A stretch of 64,000 nt of DNA from Perilla frutescens (GCA_026008535.1 BRKX01000004.1:36212501-36276500), one strand, 5' to 3'; numbered from the stretch's first letter, positions 1 through 11,942 are shown. Notes: generated from the sequence alone by a model not told the origin. Made by a program: numbers and translations.

Positions 1-2447
1 TCAAACTTCCCACAGCCGAATCATATGGTACTTTCTTCATTTCCTCTATCTCAGACTGTGTTTGGGGACACATTTCCTTGGATAGATGAATTCCATGCCT
101 GTAAGGTATAAAACCTTTCTTGGAATCTTGCATGCCAAATCTAACTAGCACTGTATCGATATAAGTCGCCTGGGATAGACATAACATCCTTTTCTGGCGA
201 TAACGAATGATCTTGATGCCAAGGACATGTCTGGCTTCACCCAGATCCTTCATATCGAACTGCTCGGACAACCACACCCTAATGTTTGACAACGCCTTCT
301 TACTGTTTCCAATAAGCAAGATGTCATCAACATAAAGTACGAGGAATGCCACCACATTTCCGTCACATTTCTTGTACACACAGCTCTCATCCGGACTTTG
401 CACGAATCCATATGATTGGATAACCTCATCAAATCGGATGTTCCAAGACCTTGATACCTGCTTAAGTCCATAAATGGATCTCTTAAGCTTACACACTAAG
501 TGCTCTTGGCCCTTAGCAATGAATCCCTCTGGTTGTTTCATGTGAATGTTTTCCTCAAGACTTCCGTTTAGGAAAGCCGTCTTGACATCCATCTGCCAGA
601 TCTCATAATCCAAATGAGCGGCAATAGACAAGAGAATCCGGATTGACTTAAGCATGGCTACCGGCGAAAAGGTTTTCTCATAATTGATCCCTTCTTTCTG
701 AGTATACCCTTTTTCCACCAATCTAGCTTTGAAGGTTTCAACCTTCCCATCAGATCCTCTCTTGCGCTTGTATACCCACTTACAGCCAATTGGTTTTACC
801 CCATCTAGTGGTTCTACAAGTTCCCAGACTTGATTGTGATCCATAGATCCAATCTCAGACTCCATTGCAGTTTTCCAAGAATCTGCATCTTTATCTCGAA
901 TTGCCTCGTCATAGGTCCTGGGATCCAATTCATTGAGACCCTCTGGGAAATCTGAAGCCTCTTCCAGACCAATGAATCTATCAGGTTGGCATACAACCCT
1001 CCCACTGCGACGAGGCAGTTCCTGTACTTCTGTGACACGTTGTGTAGTGTTTGGTGGTTCCTCTTCTTGTACAATTGGTGTAGAATTTGATCCACCCCTT
1101 AACTCCTCAAGGATGATGTGACTCCTTGGTTTGTGGTTTATGACATAGTCTTCCTCTAAGAATCGAGCATTGGTGCTAACAATGATCTTCTGATCCTTAG
1201 GACTATAAAACAAACCACCTTTCGTTCCTTTAGGATATCCAACGAACAGCCTTACATGGTTCAAACTGGTTCTTTCGTCCAGTCCATAGTTCTGTGGGTG
1301 TAGCAGGAACTGATTTCGATGGAACCAAGTTAAGAATATAAGCTGCTGTTTCTAGGGCATATCCCCAGAATGAAATAGGCAACTCAGAATAACTCATCAT
1401 CGATCTAACCATCTCTAACAATGTACGATTCCTTCTTTCCGCCACGCCATTCTGCTGTGGCGTTCCAGGCGCAGTCAACTGGGATGTAATCCCACTCTCT
1501 GCCATGTAATCCCTAAATTCACTTGAGAGGTACTCGCCACCACGATCAGAATGTAGTGACTTGATACTTCTACCTGTTCGTTTCTCCGCTTCCGCCTTAA
1601 ACTCTTTGAATTTCTTAAAGCATTCAGACTTGCGACGTAACAGGTAGATATAACCGTATCTAGAGTAATCATCAATGAGAGTGATGAAATACTCGAACCC
1701 TCCTCGAGCTTGAACTGACATAGGGCCACATAGGTCAGAGTGAATCAAATCTAATAGCCCTTCGGATCTATTTCCTTTTGACTGGAAAGGACGCTTGGTC
1801 ATTTTACCTTCCAAACAGGATTCACACAAAGGAAACGATTCCAGTACCAAAGAAGACAATGGTCCATCGTTTACAAGCCTTTGTATCCTCTTAAGGTTAA
1901 TATGACCTAGCCTTAGATTCCAAAGATAGGTTTGATTCAATTCCGAAGGTTATTTTCTCTTGTTAGGGTTTATGATCGATGTATTCAACAGTTGTCTTTG
2001 CGTAGTGTTTTCAGTTGGTTTAAGAAAGTATAAGTGTCCATCCAATGTGCCAGAACAGATAAAATGTTTACCACTAAAGATAACTACTTTGTTATCAAAA
2101 GAAACAGAATATCCATCCATAATCAATTTAGAAACTGAAATCAAGTTTCGCCTAAAACCAGGCACATAAAGACAATATTTCAAAACCAAAGTTCTATCAC
2201 TACTGAAAGGTAAAACAACGTCTCCCACTGCAACAGCCACCACTCTCGTAGCATTGCCCATGTAGACGGTGATCTCGTCCTCACTCAACTGTCTTTTTAC
2301 CAGGAACCCCTGTAAAGACATGCAAACATGATCAGTAGCTCCAGTATCTACTACCCATGACTGGGTAGAACAAGTTGCTAAACATGTTTCCACAACCAGA
2401 GTGTGAGATGTACCTCTCTTCTTCTTCTTGTTAGGACACGTCGCCAT
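1..2447 (-). pseudogene. pol of copia-1A: protease, integrase, reverse transcriptase (broken)
   Basis: Copia order PR-INT-RT. The protease segment (2447-1950) keeps the DTG active-site triad followed by ATDH. The frame then meets a TAA after NKRK, just before the integrase. The integrase (1940-1230) has the LRLGH zinc-finger start, acidic residues in HSDLCGP and SDRGGEY, and the glutamate in QNGVAERRN. Compared with copia-1B it has lost about 69 bp after the GRK motif and gained one base, so the integrase end is frameshifted. The reverse transcriptase frame (about 1205 to 1) stays open to the window edge and keeps YVDDILLIG. RNase H is cut off by the edge. Not functional as it stands. Confidence 0.9.
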
Positions 2448-2928
2448 CTAGCTCTCCACCCAAGGTCTCGATCTCAGATAAATACCCCATAATCATGAGA
2501 ACGTGATCCCTAACAGGTGTGGAGTCAAACATTCTCGCATCCATTAGCTTCTTCATTGCCAAATGGCGTGCCGAGCGGTTCTGATGACCGAATAGCTGCC
2601 TAAGGTTGTACATGATATCATAAGCGGTTTTCATAGGCTCATGCTGATGTTGCAACACACTTGACATAGATGCCAAGATGTAACAGCGCGCTATCTCATT
2701 AGACCTAAGCCACTTATCATATGCAACCTTTTGGGCTTCGTCAGAACCCTTATCTGGCGTCTGAGGACAAACCTCTTCAAGCACAAACTTGTGTCCCTCA
2801 GCAACAAGAACTAAGTTAAGGTTACGAATCCAGTCATTGTAGTTTTCACCGACAAGTTTGTTTTCTTTGAGGATTGAGGACAGATTGGAGAGTGCCATTG
2901 ATGATATGAAATAACTGAAATTAAACAT
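2431..2928 (-). pseudogene. gag of copia-1A, C-terminal half deleted
   Basis: Residues 1-164 match the N-terminal capsid part of the copia-1B gag at 52930-53832. The frame breaks right after GGELDGD, where copia-1B continues through a basic linker and a CCHC zinc knuckle. About 329 bp are missing relative to copia-1B. In copia-1B both borders of the lost segment carry GTCGCC, which suggests deletion between short direct repeats. The length is not a multiple of three, so gag and pol are out of frame. The first ATG reads MFNFSY; an internal MALSNLSS start is equally plausible. Confidence 0.88.
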
Positions 2929-5366
2929 GCAGTACAGTCACAAAACAAGTTTAGGATAAACAGTATATAATCGAAAACCTCATAAAATTATATACTTTTC
3001 CATCGACACTTTAAAAACGTCTTTTATAAGCCACGATAGTGTGGACGTTTATAAAAAACATCTTTAAATAGGTTAAACCTTTAATTTGCCTCCAGTTGAG
3101 TTTCCTTACAACAAGCAAATTAATAGCCGGATAATTAACACGGTCATGTAATCATCTAACTGATAAGCCACGATCGTGTGGACGTTTATCAATAAATTAC
3201 ATCTAAGTGTGCACACCATTATCTTCGCACCAAGATAACTACTCGAATTTAACCGCTCCAGATGGAGTAGTCAGTTAGTCCTAATAGTGTTCTACAGCTA
3301 TCCTTTTAGGAGATTTAATTTCTAGAGAAATCTGTGATATGACACATCCGATATGGAGGAAGACCGATGTCAACGCGCATGCCCATCACTTCTCAATTAA
3401 ACCAGATTTTAATGGAGACCGTATGAGGTTTTCTACATACTTTGGTATGAATCTCTCCCACTTAGTTATTTATGTTTGAGGTTTCATTTTATCCCATTAT
3501 CGAACATGCAAACATCACATAAAATGATAAACATCCATTGCATCCTTCAACATAATAAACAACAGTAATATTCCAACTATCATGGCTTATATCTCATGTT
3601 GATTGATGAGATAAAACTGGAAAGTCAGCTCCGGAACAGGCTAGGAACCGCCGCCCCTTCACCGTGCCTCGCCGAAAATCCTAGCTCCATTTAGGGTTTC
3701 GGGACGTGAACCGGTGAACCTTCCTTTTTGGTGCTGAACCACTTTCCTTCTTTTGAGTTGATCTCCGATCTTTATTCAATACAGACTATCTATTCCAAAA
3801 GGAAAAATCTAATATTGCTAGAATAAAAATTACAACTCAAAAACTCGTCTAACAGCTTTATATCTATTACATTAAAACAACGTAAAATAAAACCTAGACC
3901 TAATCCATGGATTTTCTCATGGATTAAAATCACGTAGCCAAACCAGCATACGGCCAAACATTCATTCAATATAAACATACATCACATAAAATAAAGGAGC
4001 CATGATAGTTGATAAACCTGCAAACAAACACAGTCTACAAAAACCAACAATCATGTATTATATGATCCACATAAAATAACATATGATATCTATGCATGAA
4101 TATTAAATAATAATCAAATTTTACAATTAATTAAATTAATTAATTCGATATTATCCACAAGATAAAAATTGGAAATTAAAATAATTATCCACCAATTTTA
4201 ATCTTCTTATTTTCGAAAATATCACTTAAATAAATCTGGAAATTATTAATAATTATCCACCAAATTTATTTAATATTTTCAAGCCACCCTAATTAAATAA
4301 TAATTGGATATATTGATATAAATCAAAAATCTAATCCAAATATTATCCATAAGAATCTAAATCTTCAAGGATAAAGTTTGGAGATTTGATTCCAATCCAA
4401 AATCTTCCAAAACTTATCCAAATTTAAAATCTTATCACAATTGGATTTTGATAATTATTTGTGTATATCCAAAAAACCACCTTATCCAATTTTAATACAT
4501 AGATTTCGAAAATAATTCAAACAATAAATTGGAGATTTGATCCATTTCAAATTCTTCCAAATTTAGAATTCTATTTTCAAATCTATCTAGATTAAAATTA
4601 GGTAAAATAAGATATACATCAAATAACATCAAATCTAAATCCAATACCTATAATTTTCAATCCACTCCAATGAATAAATCTGGAAATTTGATTTCCATCA
4701 AAATCTTCTCCAAATTAATTCATTAAAATCGAAAATTACATAAAATTAACACATTTGGAATTTTTGACATTAATCAAAAAACTATTCCAAATAATAAACA
4801 TAGGTTTCGAAAATTTCAAAAATTAAAAATATGGAAATTTTGATCCACTTCAAAAATTACCAAATTTATAATTCTAATTTCAAACCTATCTAGATTAGAA
4901 TTAGGTAACTTTTGATATACATCAAAAATCAAAAAATCCAAATCTAACCATCAAAAAATTCGAACCACACCACAAACAAATCTGAAAATTTTGATCTTGA
5001 TCAAAAATCTATCCAAATTTATTTCCTGGGTATCGAAAATTTTAACACACAAATTAGGGAATTTTTAACACATCAAATTCGAAAATTTGGAGATCAAATT
5101 TTCGACCCCTATGAGAATTAAATCTGGAAATTTGAAGAACATCAAATATCATCCCAAATTTAATCCATAGTGACCGAAAATTCAAGTACCATCAAAACTA
5201 GAATTCTTGATTTTTACATCTCAAATTCTTCCAAGTTTTGAATACCATAAAATCGAAATATATAGCCAATTAAATCTGAAAATTTAAACACCATAAATTT
5301 ATCAACAAATTCAATTATGCAATTCGAATTCATGTCTGGATTAATCCTAGAACAGTGCCAAAATCC
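2929..5366 (-). other. AT-rich 5' leader of copia-1A with degenerate repeats
   Basis: About 2.4 kb between the primer site and gag without a convincing reading frame. From about 4100 to 5330 a loose unit built on AAATCTGGAAATTTGAT and CTTCCAAATTTA recurs every 100-150 bp. Nearer gag (3024-3191) lie two hairpin-like motifs listed separately. The same layout is present in copia-1B (53833-56269) and in part in copia-1C, so the long leader belongs to the family. Confidence 0.8.
3024..3191 (-). repeat. Pair of hairpin-like motifs in copia-1A leader
   Basis: Two copies of a motif of about 31 nt at 3024-3054 and 3161-3191. Both share the core CCACGAT(A/C)GTGTGG. The flanking arms are TTATAA/TTATAA in the first copy and TGATAA/TTATCA in the second, so the arms differ but remain complementary within each copy. 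The equivalent pair in copia-1B is at 53926-54095. A role in packaging, dimerisation or translation is inference only. Confidence 0.6.
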
Positions 5367-5378
5367 GCTCTGATACCA
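5367..5378 (-). other. Primer-binding site (initiator Met tRNA) of copia-1A
   Basis: On the minus strand this reads TGGTATCAGAGC, the standard plant copia primer site complementary to the 3' end of initiator-Met tRNA. It lies 2 bases from the LTR edge at 5381, which fixes the LTR end and the element's orientation. Confidence 0.93.
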
Positions 5379-5380
5379 GT

Positions 5381-6711
5381 TGTTGGGGTTTTTTCGAATT
5401 AAACGAACGCAGGATCATTTGGTTGTTCATTAATCCATGTTCATGAAAATCATAATTTTATGTAACATGCATGTTTATCACAGTCTATACAAAAAGCATG
5501 CAAAGCAGATTCGAATCTAATAAAGCGGAAGACATAGAAATGAATCTACTTGAAAATCGATAGACGGTCTGTGGACAAGATTAAAGATCTAATCTTGCTG
5601 TTGAATGAATACAGGGATGGCGCCACCTATGACCTCAAAATCGTGCACCACAGTATTCCACTCCAAGATCTTCTGTTGTATTCACGGACTGTATCTAGAT
5701 TCAGAGTGGGCTGAAATCTACTAGATAGAGTTGTGAAATCTGTGGATAACTTTGAGAGACAAAGAGGGGATGATTTATTATGCTGTAAATTTCGCCCCCC
5801 CCCTTCCCCTATTTATAGGGAGGGGGGAGAAAATTAGATCTCCAAACCCTACTTGGTTTGGGCCTCTATCTCAAGTTCAATAAATTAAGTTTTACTTTTA
5901 TTCCACTAAAGAAGTAAAACTGACCTACCAATTTAATACATATTTATGAATATGCTTTCTCCTTTAGTCCAGCCATTCCCCGTGTTTAAGATATAATGTT
6001 CATTAATTAATTATGTAAGCCTCTGACAGCTATAATTAATTAACATCTAAAACCTTGAGTAGTACCACACAAGCTTTATTCATGTACGGAATAAATTCCA
6101 CCTGCAGGGTTTCAACATGAACTTGTACTTCCTCAAGAGAACATCATCAACCTGGCGCACCAGGACACAGTGCTCATGCATACTGCTCGAGACATCATGT
6201 ATACATTATTATTACCCAAGATATCGAATTCGATCTACGAAAAGATCTCACCCATTGATAAATCAAAGTAATAAACAACACACACATATGCTCGCCAATA
6301 TCACATGAGTTCAGAACTCGAACTCTGTGGATCTTTATTCTCTCAGTAACTGGGTCAGAGACAGAGAATAGTATCCTATCGTGATCCTCCTCAATACACT
6401 AACCAGTGTACTAGAATAATCAGTTAGCCAAGATAAACTAACTTATCAGATTATTCTACGGTGTACCGATGGTGTGTTCAGGACCATCTAAGCCGTGAGC
6501 TCTTTAATACATTACAAGGTTCTAATGATATGATCTTTACCATGTGACTTCCCACACCATATCATCTACAATGTAAGTATATGGAACATTGCATAAAACA
6601 ATTATAGAACATAATCTAAATGCAAACAGTGACTGCAATAACTTTCATTTCATATCATCATATCATCAGAAAAGTATACAAAGACAAGTCTTCCAGTATA
6701 CAAAACTAACA
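5381..6711 (-). repeat. 5' LTR of copia-1A
   Basis: 1331-bp LTR with TG...CA ends: plus-strand left end TGTTGGGG, right end CTAACA. Relative to the copia-1B LTRs it lacks about 112 bp near 5882, with AATA at both borders of the lost segment. A minus-strand TATA box (CTATAAAT, about 5810-5818) lies beside a run of C on the plus strand and should drive the element's transcript toward gag. A short open frame at 6117-6308 recurs in the other copies but is probably fortuitous. Confidence 0.93.
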
Positions 6712-8670
6712 CCTTATCCCACTACGGTGAAGCAAGTTCGAGGTTTTCTTGGGCACACCGGGTTCTACTGGTGATTCATCAGAGACTTTGCAAAGATTGC
6801 TCAACAAATCAAATATCCTTTGCAAAATGATGTGCCTTTTGTCTCCAACAATACATGCAATGAAGCTTTCAAAAATTTGAACAAGAAATTGATCATGGTA
6901 CCGATCATCCAACCTCCAGACTGGGGCATGCCATTTAAAATAATGTGTGATGCCAATGGATACGCTGTGGGCGCAGTGCTTGGACAAAAGTGAGGTAAAG
7001 AATGCCATGTGATTTACTGTGCTTCCAAGACATTGAATCATGCCCAAGCCAACTACACCACGACTGAAAAAGAATTGTTGGCAGTAGTGTTTACCTTTGA
7101 AAAAATTTAGTCCTATTTGCTCGGGGCTAAGAGTGTGGTCTATACTGATGACTCTGCATTAAAGCACCTACTTTCAAAGAAGGAATCGAAGCCAAGGCTC
7201 ATTCGGTGGATACTACTGCTGTAAGAATTCGATTGAGAATTTAAAGATAAGAGTGGAGCTCAAAACTAAGTGGCCGATCATTTGAGTAGAGTACTCAATG
7301 AGAAAAATGACGTGGTGCCCATCAAGGAGTCCTTCCCAGATAAGTACATGTTCAATCTCAAGGGCACTATACTTTGGTACGCTGACTTGGTCAATTTCAT
7401 GATCTCCGGAGAACTACCTACCAGACTCTCGACCTACCAAAGGAACAAAATCAGAAGAGAGAGTCGATATTATGTATGGGACGAGCCCATACTATGGAGA
7501 AGGTGCGCAGACCAAATCATCAGACGCTGCGTGCCCACAGAAGAAGCCAAGAGCATTCTAGATCACTGTCACTCCGAAGCATGTAGAGGGCACTTCGGTG
7601 CAAAAAGAACTGCAAAAAAGATCCTTAATTGCGGATTCTCTTGGCCATCACTTCAGAAAGATGCTTATGAAGTATGCCGATGATGCCCATACTGCCAGAT
7701 GACTGGAAACATTAACAAACGCAATGAAATGCCCATGGTGCCTATCATGCAGGTAGAAGTCTTCGACGTTTGGGGTTTTGATTTTATAGGACCCGTAACC
7801 AAATCTAATGGACATCAATACATAGTCCTAGATGTGGAATATGTATGCAAGTGGGTAGAAGCAAAAGAAACTACCACAAATGATGCATGTGTGATCAAGA
7901 AGTTCCTGAAGTCTAATGTGTTCAGCAGATTCGGTGTGCCCAAGGCACTGATAAGTGATCAAGGATCTCACTTCTGCAACATGATCATCAAGAATTTGCT
8001 CAAGGAATATGGAGTGAGACATAAAATGACTACTGCATATCATCCATAGGTAAATGGGCAAGCCGAGGTTTCTAACCGAGAGGTCAAGTCCATACTTCAG
8101 AAGGTCGTGAACCCCAATAGCAAGAATTAGAGTTTCAAACTGGATGATGTGTTGTGGGCATATCGCACTGCCTACAAAACACCCAATAGGATGTCTACAT
8201 TCCGCTTAATCTATGGAAAGAACTATCATCTTTCAGTAGAGATTGAGCACAAGGCCTTTTGGGCAATTCAGAAGCTGAACATAAAGCTTGATAGAGCTCG
8301 GATCGAAAGGAAGCTTCAACTTCAAGAATTAGAAGAGATGAGGCTGGAAGCCTATGACAATGATGTCTTCTATAAGGAAAGAATGAAAAGAACCCATTAC
8401 CAACTCATTCGCCACAAGCTATTTGAGCGAGGGTAAAAGGTTCTGCTGTATAATTCCAGGCTGACGCTGATTGGGGGAGGAATCAAGTCTAAATGGTCAA
8501 GACCATATGAGATCCAGACTGTGTGCTCAAATAGAGTAGTAGAAGTATTTGATTCAAGTACTGGAAAGACATTCAAAGTCAACGGCCAACGGCTAAAGCA
8601 TCTCAAGGAACCAATGGTTGCATCTATAGAGGCTCTTGGGTTCCAACTCGTTGAGCCTAAATACATGTGA
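6712..8670 (+). pseudogene. Athila-like pol: RNase H and integrase (stops, frame kept)
   Basis: One frame runs from 6712 to the TGA at 8668 with about nine in-frame stops and no visible frameshift. It starts at the RT-RNase H connection (TVKQVRGFLGHTGFY), followed by CDANGYAVGAVLGQ and YTTTEKELLAVVF of RNase H and VADHLSR at its end (about 7285). The integrase has an H...H/CPYC zinc finger (about 7565-7695), a core with FDFIGPV, ISDQGSHF and GQAEVSNRE, and the chromodomain-less C-terminal part ending GFQLVEPKYM. Several stops sit where relatives carry Arg or Gln, as expected for C-to-T change (CGA to TGA, CAA or CAG to TAA or TAG). Clearly inactive. Confidence 0.9.
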
Positions 8671-9204
8671 GCTTAAGGAGCATCGTGCCCACGATGTTAA
8701 TTGAGGCGCTGACTGGGAGGCAACCCAGGTTTATTTATTTTTCTTTCCTTATTTTTATTTTTCATAATTTATTTATTTCTTTTTAAGTGATTATTTTTTT
8801 ACCATGTTAGATTAGGAGTTGGATTTTACGGTTGGATTTGTTTTTGAAGCATTTTAGAGAACAATTTTAGGAGAATTTTCCATGGAAGGAAATAATCTAG
8901 CCAATTTGGATGCTTCAAGCATAGAGAGAACCAACAAAGGCAATTCCGGGAAATGCGGGATCTCTCTGCCCCTGTGGGCATAACATAAGATTCTGTACAA
9001 GGAAACCCTAGAAGCCCAAAAGTCATCTGATGGGCCTGTCACATCAATCCAAATTGAGTGGCTAGGGTGAATCCAAGTATTAAACCCCACCCCCTCCTTC
9101 ACCAAAAATTCACTCGCCATTTTTCACCCATATTTTCAAAAAATTACAGCCTATTTTCTATCTCTAAAAACTCCCTCTCTCAAATTGTCATACCCACGAT
9201 CACC
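8671..9204 (+). other. Spacer between Athila-like pol and third ORF
   Basis: No gene seen. It opens with the CGTGCCCACGATGTTAA and GGGAGGCAACCC stretch characteristic of Athila-group elements just after pol, followed by T-rich DNA. The last 150 bp are pyrimidine-rich and precede the CCATGG context start at 9203. Confidence 0.65.
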
Positions 9205-10831
9205 ATGGCCCCCCAAAACTCACGCCGCCAAGTCCTCCAAGAAGAAGGTTGATCTCACCCCTTCCTCCTCACCAGAAAGCACTAGGGACGTCACCGCTGT
9301 GCTAATAAAACCGACGAGAATTGGCACCATGAATGTTCAATCTCTCACCACCATCGAGCCACCATCTTCACCTGTTTCCACTTGAGAATCAGAAAGAGAG
9401 GAAGAAGCCTCTCTGAAAATTGTGGAGAAAACTGCCGAAGAGATTGACGACCAAGAGAAGGCAAGCATGCAGAAGGATGTGATGCTTGAGCCGACACCAG
9501 AGCATACCCCTGAGCCTTCTACAACTGAAAAGTTGAAGAAGGTAAAGAAGAAAAAGGTCACCACCGTGAAAGCTCAGTCGCAGACCTTAAAAAGGAAGAA
9601 GCAGCCATCACCGACTGTGTCTGAGGATGAAGAAGCCAGAGAGGAAGCCGAGGAAGGAAAGAATGAAAGCAGTAGGGAGTCACGAGCCCACAAGAGTCAG
9701 GATGACCAGTCTCTGTCTCTGAAGAAAGTCGCTGAGGGCACAACAGAGACGCCCTTTGTGTCTGCCAAAGGAAAAAGGAAAGCCCCTGCCAAGCCATCTG
9801 TAAAGAAGGGCAAATCTGTGGTTAGCCTAACTTCTGGAAAAGTCATGCCAAAAGGAGAAGACATCTTACCCACAAGGGAGATCGTCCACAACAAGACCAT
9901 CCACTTCACCTCGCTCACCGTCTTAGGTATTGAGTGAGAGGTAAGAGAACTCTTCTCTAACATTGGCTGGTCATTTTTCATTGAATGGGACTGTTTGATT
10001 TTTCCCATGTTGGTCTATGAGTTTTTCCATGATTTGTCTGTGAAGAGTATGGGGAAGGGAGGCACTTCTACAAAAATTTTCAAGTTTAAAATTTTTAGTA
10101 AAAATTTCAATGTGTCTGCTGATGAGTTGAATATAGGTTTAGGTATTGTATTGTTCTTAGATTTGAATGATGATGATTATAAGTCTGCTGTTGTTGTGGT
10201 GCCCACAGATGAGAATGTGGATGAGAAGTGGGCCAATTTAGGTGATGGTTCCAAATTCAAGTCTGGAACTAGCAAAGGATACATGCTGAAAAGTAATGCC
10301 CTTCGCTTTTGTCACCGAGTGCTCACTTACAACTTCTTTAGCCGGAAAGATAGCTCCAACTCCATCACAAATCAGGAGTTGTTTGTCCTCTGGTGCATGG
10401 TGCACAAGAAGAGGATAAACTTTGGAGTTGTGGTCATCGCCCACTTCAAGGATACTATGGCCCATCCAAAAAACTGAATCTCTTGTGCCCAACTAATTAC
10501 CCATCTTGCTGAAAAATTGCGTCTGTTTGATCCTTCATCCACTAATCTGTATTGCAAGCATGTTGAGTTATTTGATTCAAACTGCTTGAAACGTATGTTG
10601 GATGTTTTTGATGATGAGGAGGGGAAACCCGTGTTTAGCATACCAAAGCTTGAGACTTCGAGTAGCCTTAGTTTTCTTTTGAATGCAGGACCCAGCAAGA
10701 GGCCCCCGAGGGCACAGCAGCAAGACCCAGCAGCCACTACCATCATAGCCAGACTAGACCAATTGGAGACTGCCCTGTTCGCCTATTTCAAGCACATCGA
10801 ATTTAACTATCCGACCCCCTCTGATGCCTAA
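9205..10831 (+). pseudogene. Athila-like third ORF (env-position protein), broken
   Basis: The expected ATG is at 9205, but its frame ends after 15 codons; a run of six C at 9209-9214 seems to have gained or lost a base. The neighbouring frame then runs to the TAA at 10829, interrupted only by TGA at 9383, 9935 and 10475. The N-terminal half (to about 9850) is Lys/Glu/Pro/Ser-rich and looks disordered with nuclear-type basic clusters. The second half (9940-10680) is a folded-looking domain with VRELFSNIGW, FEMD-like patches, NALRFCHRVL and ELFVLWCMV, as in the protein encoded after pol in Athila/Calypso elements. No signal peptide or obvious membrane helix is visible, so an envelope function is not shown. 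Confidence 0.75.
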
Positions 10832-10909
10832 ACTGGTACTCTTTCCCTTAGGTTAGGTTTTTATTTTTTATTTTATTTTGTGTTTGTTTAGGTGTCACCC
10901 ATTTCCCAT

Positions 10910-11137
10910 ACTTTGCTTAAGGCAAAGTGTGTGGGTGTACGCATTATGAGTCTTTTTTTTTGTCTTTGTTTTTGTTATTTTTTTTATTTTTGTTTTGTAG
11001 TTAGATGACCCCTGTACTGACCTACTTTGCTTAAGGCAAAGTGTGTGGGTAGGGGGGCCTTCTAATGTTTCATTGAGTTAGTTGTTAGTAGGATAACCTT
11101 CTCACACCCACCTTGTCGAAGGCAAAGTATGTGGATG
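10910..11137 (+). repeat. Three hairpin plus purine-tract repeats in Athila-like tail
   Basis: Copies at 10910-10937, 11024-11051 and 11110-11137. The first two are ACTTTGC-TTAAG-GCAAAGT, a 7-bp stem with a 5-nt loop, followed by GTGTGGGT. The third is partly decayed. The GTGTGGGTG tail resembles the sequence immediately before the 3' LTR at 13147. Confidence 0.75.
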
Positions 11138-11942
11138 GGGGTTATTCTGCCTTCTTTGCCTTTTTTTATGTGTCCAGCATGTGTAAATATTTGAACTTAA
11201 AAGGATGGAGTCTAGGGTCTTGTGACCATAAAGCAACATATTTTACTGTATTTTGATTTCAGCATTCCATGCTACTGCTTATATGATGAATGAACTAAGT
11301 ACCTTGTGAGGAATTGAGTCTGGATTCACAATGCATGTGCTACTTCTTTCTTATGTGATTTCTGCATTTTTGAATTTAGGTAAACTAGAACTTGCTTTTG
11401 CTCTATTCCGAGGTCACAAGGAATTTTGGGTATGCTACTGAAATGCTTAGGTAAATTTTCTTTCTAAGCCCACAAAGCCAAATAAAACCACCATGATACT
11501 ATCCCTTGTAGCCCTTTTGAGCCAAAAATGAATAAAGTCCTAGACATGTTCTTTCTTGAAAACCACAAAAAGTCTATGGACACTAGGGGAGGACAAATCT
11601 AGTATGTAACAAGGCATAAAATGCCAAAAAAAGAAAGAAAAAAAAAGAAAAAAGAAAGGGGTCGAAATAAAAAGGAAAAAAAATGAAAAAGAAACCCCAA
11701 GAAAATAAAAGTATAAAATGCCCACAAAATAAAAAATCTGGGACACGTGCTTAATAAAATGGGCACGGTGGCAAAGACCAGTAATAGTCAAAAGAAGTCT
11801 CCCAAAGGGAAAATTCGACAAAAAACTGAGCCAGATCCAAATATTTCTACCTTGAACCCATAGCCCCATTACAACCTTAAAGACCTTAGCATAGGTATGC
11901 CCATTATTCCAACAGTGATGGAGGAATAAGAGCGATTGCAAG
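11138..11942. other. Non-coding tail of the Athila-like element
   Basis: No supported gene. It holds an A-rich stretch at 11620-11760 (poly-A and GAAA runs) and otherwise mixed-composition DNA. It continues after the solo LTR at 12827. Confidence 0.6.

Larger units (their letters stand above)
1..6711 (-). mobile_element. Ty1/copia retrotransposon copia-1A, 5' part, cut by window edge
   Basis: Minus-strand copia element. Reading right to left it holds a 5' LTR (6711-5381), primer-binding site, AT-rich leader, truncated gag, protease, integrase and reverse transcriptase; the sequence runs off the window before the end of RNase H and the 3' LTR. It is closely similar along its length to copia-1B (48355-57722), which gives the reference for its lesions. 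The right boundary falls directly in the pol gene of an Athila-like element, so copia-1A inserted into that element. The matching TSD lies outside the window. Confidence 0.93.

Noticed and set aside
4100..5330. CRISPR-like array of spaced repeats
   Set aside because: Units are degenerate, AT-rich, irregularly spaced and inside a plant retrotransposon leader; CRISPR arrays are not expected here.
6117..6308. 63-codon frame present in three copia-1 LTRs (6117, 49200, 57131)
   Set aside because: It lies in LTR DNA; its recurrence only reflects LTR copies, and no family or start context supports it.
9205..10831. Endogenous virus envelope gene
   Set aside because: Position after pol invites this name, but no signal peptide, glycosylated ectodomain or membrane anchor is visible; kept as an Athila-type third ORF.
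10910..10937. MicroRNA precursor
   Set aside because: A 7-bp stem is far too short for a plant miRNA hairpin.
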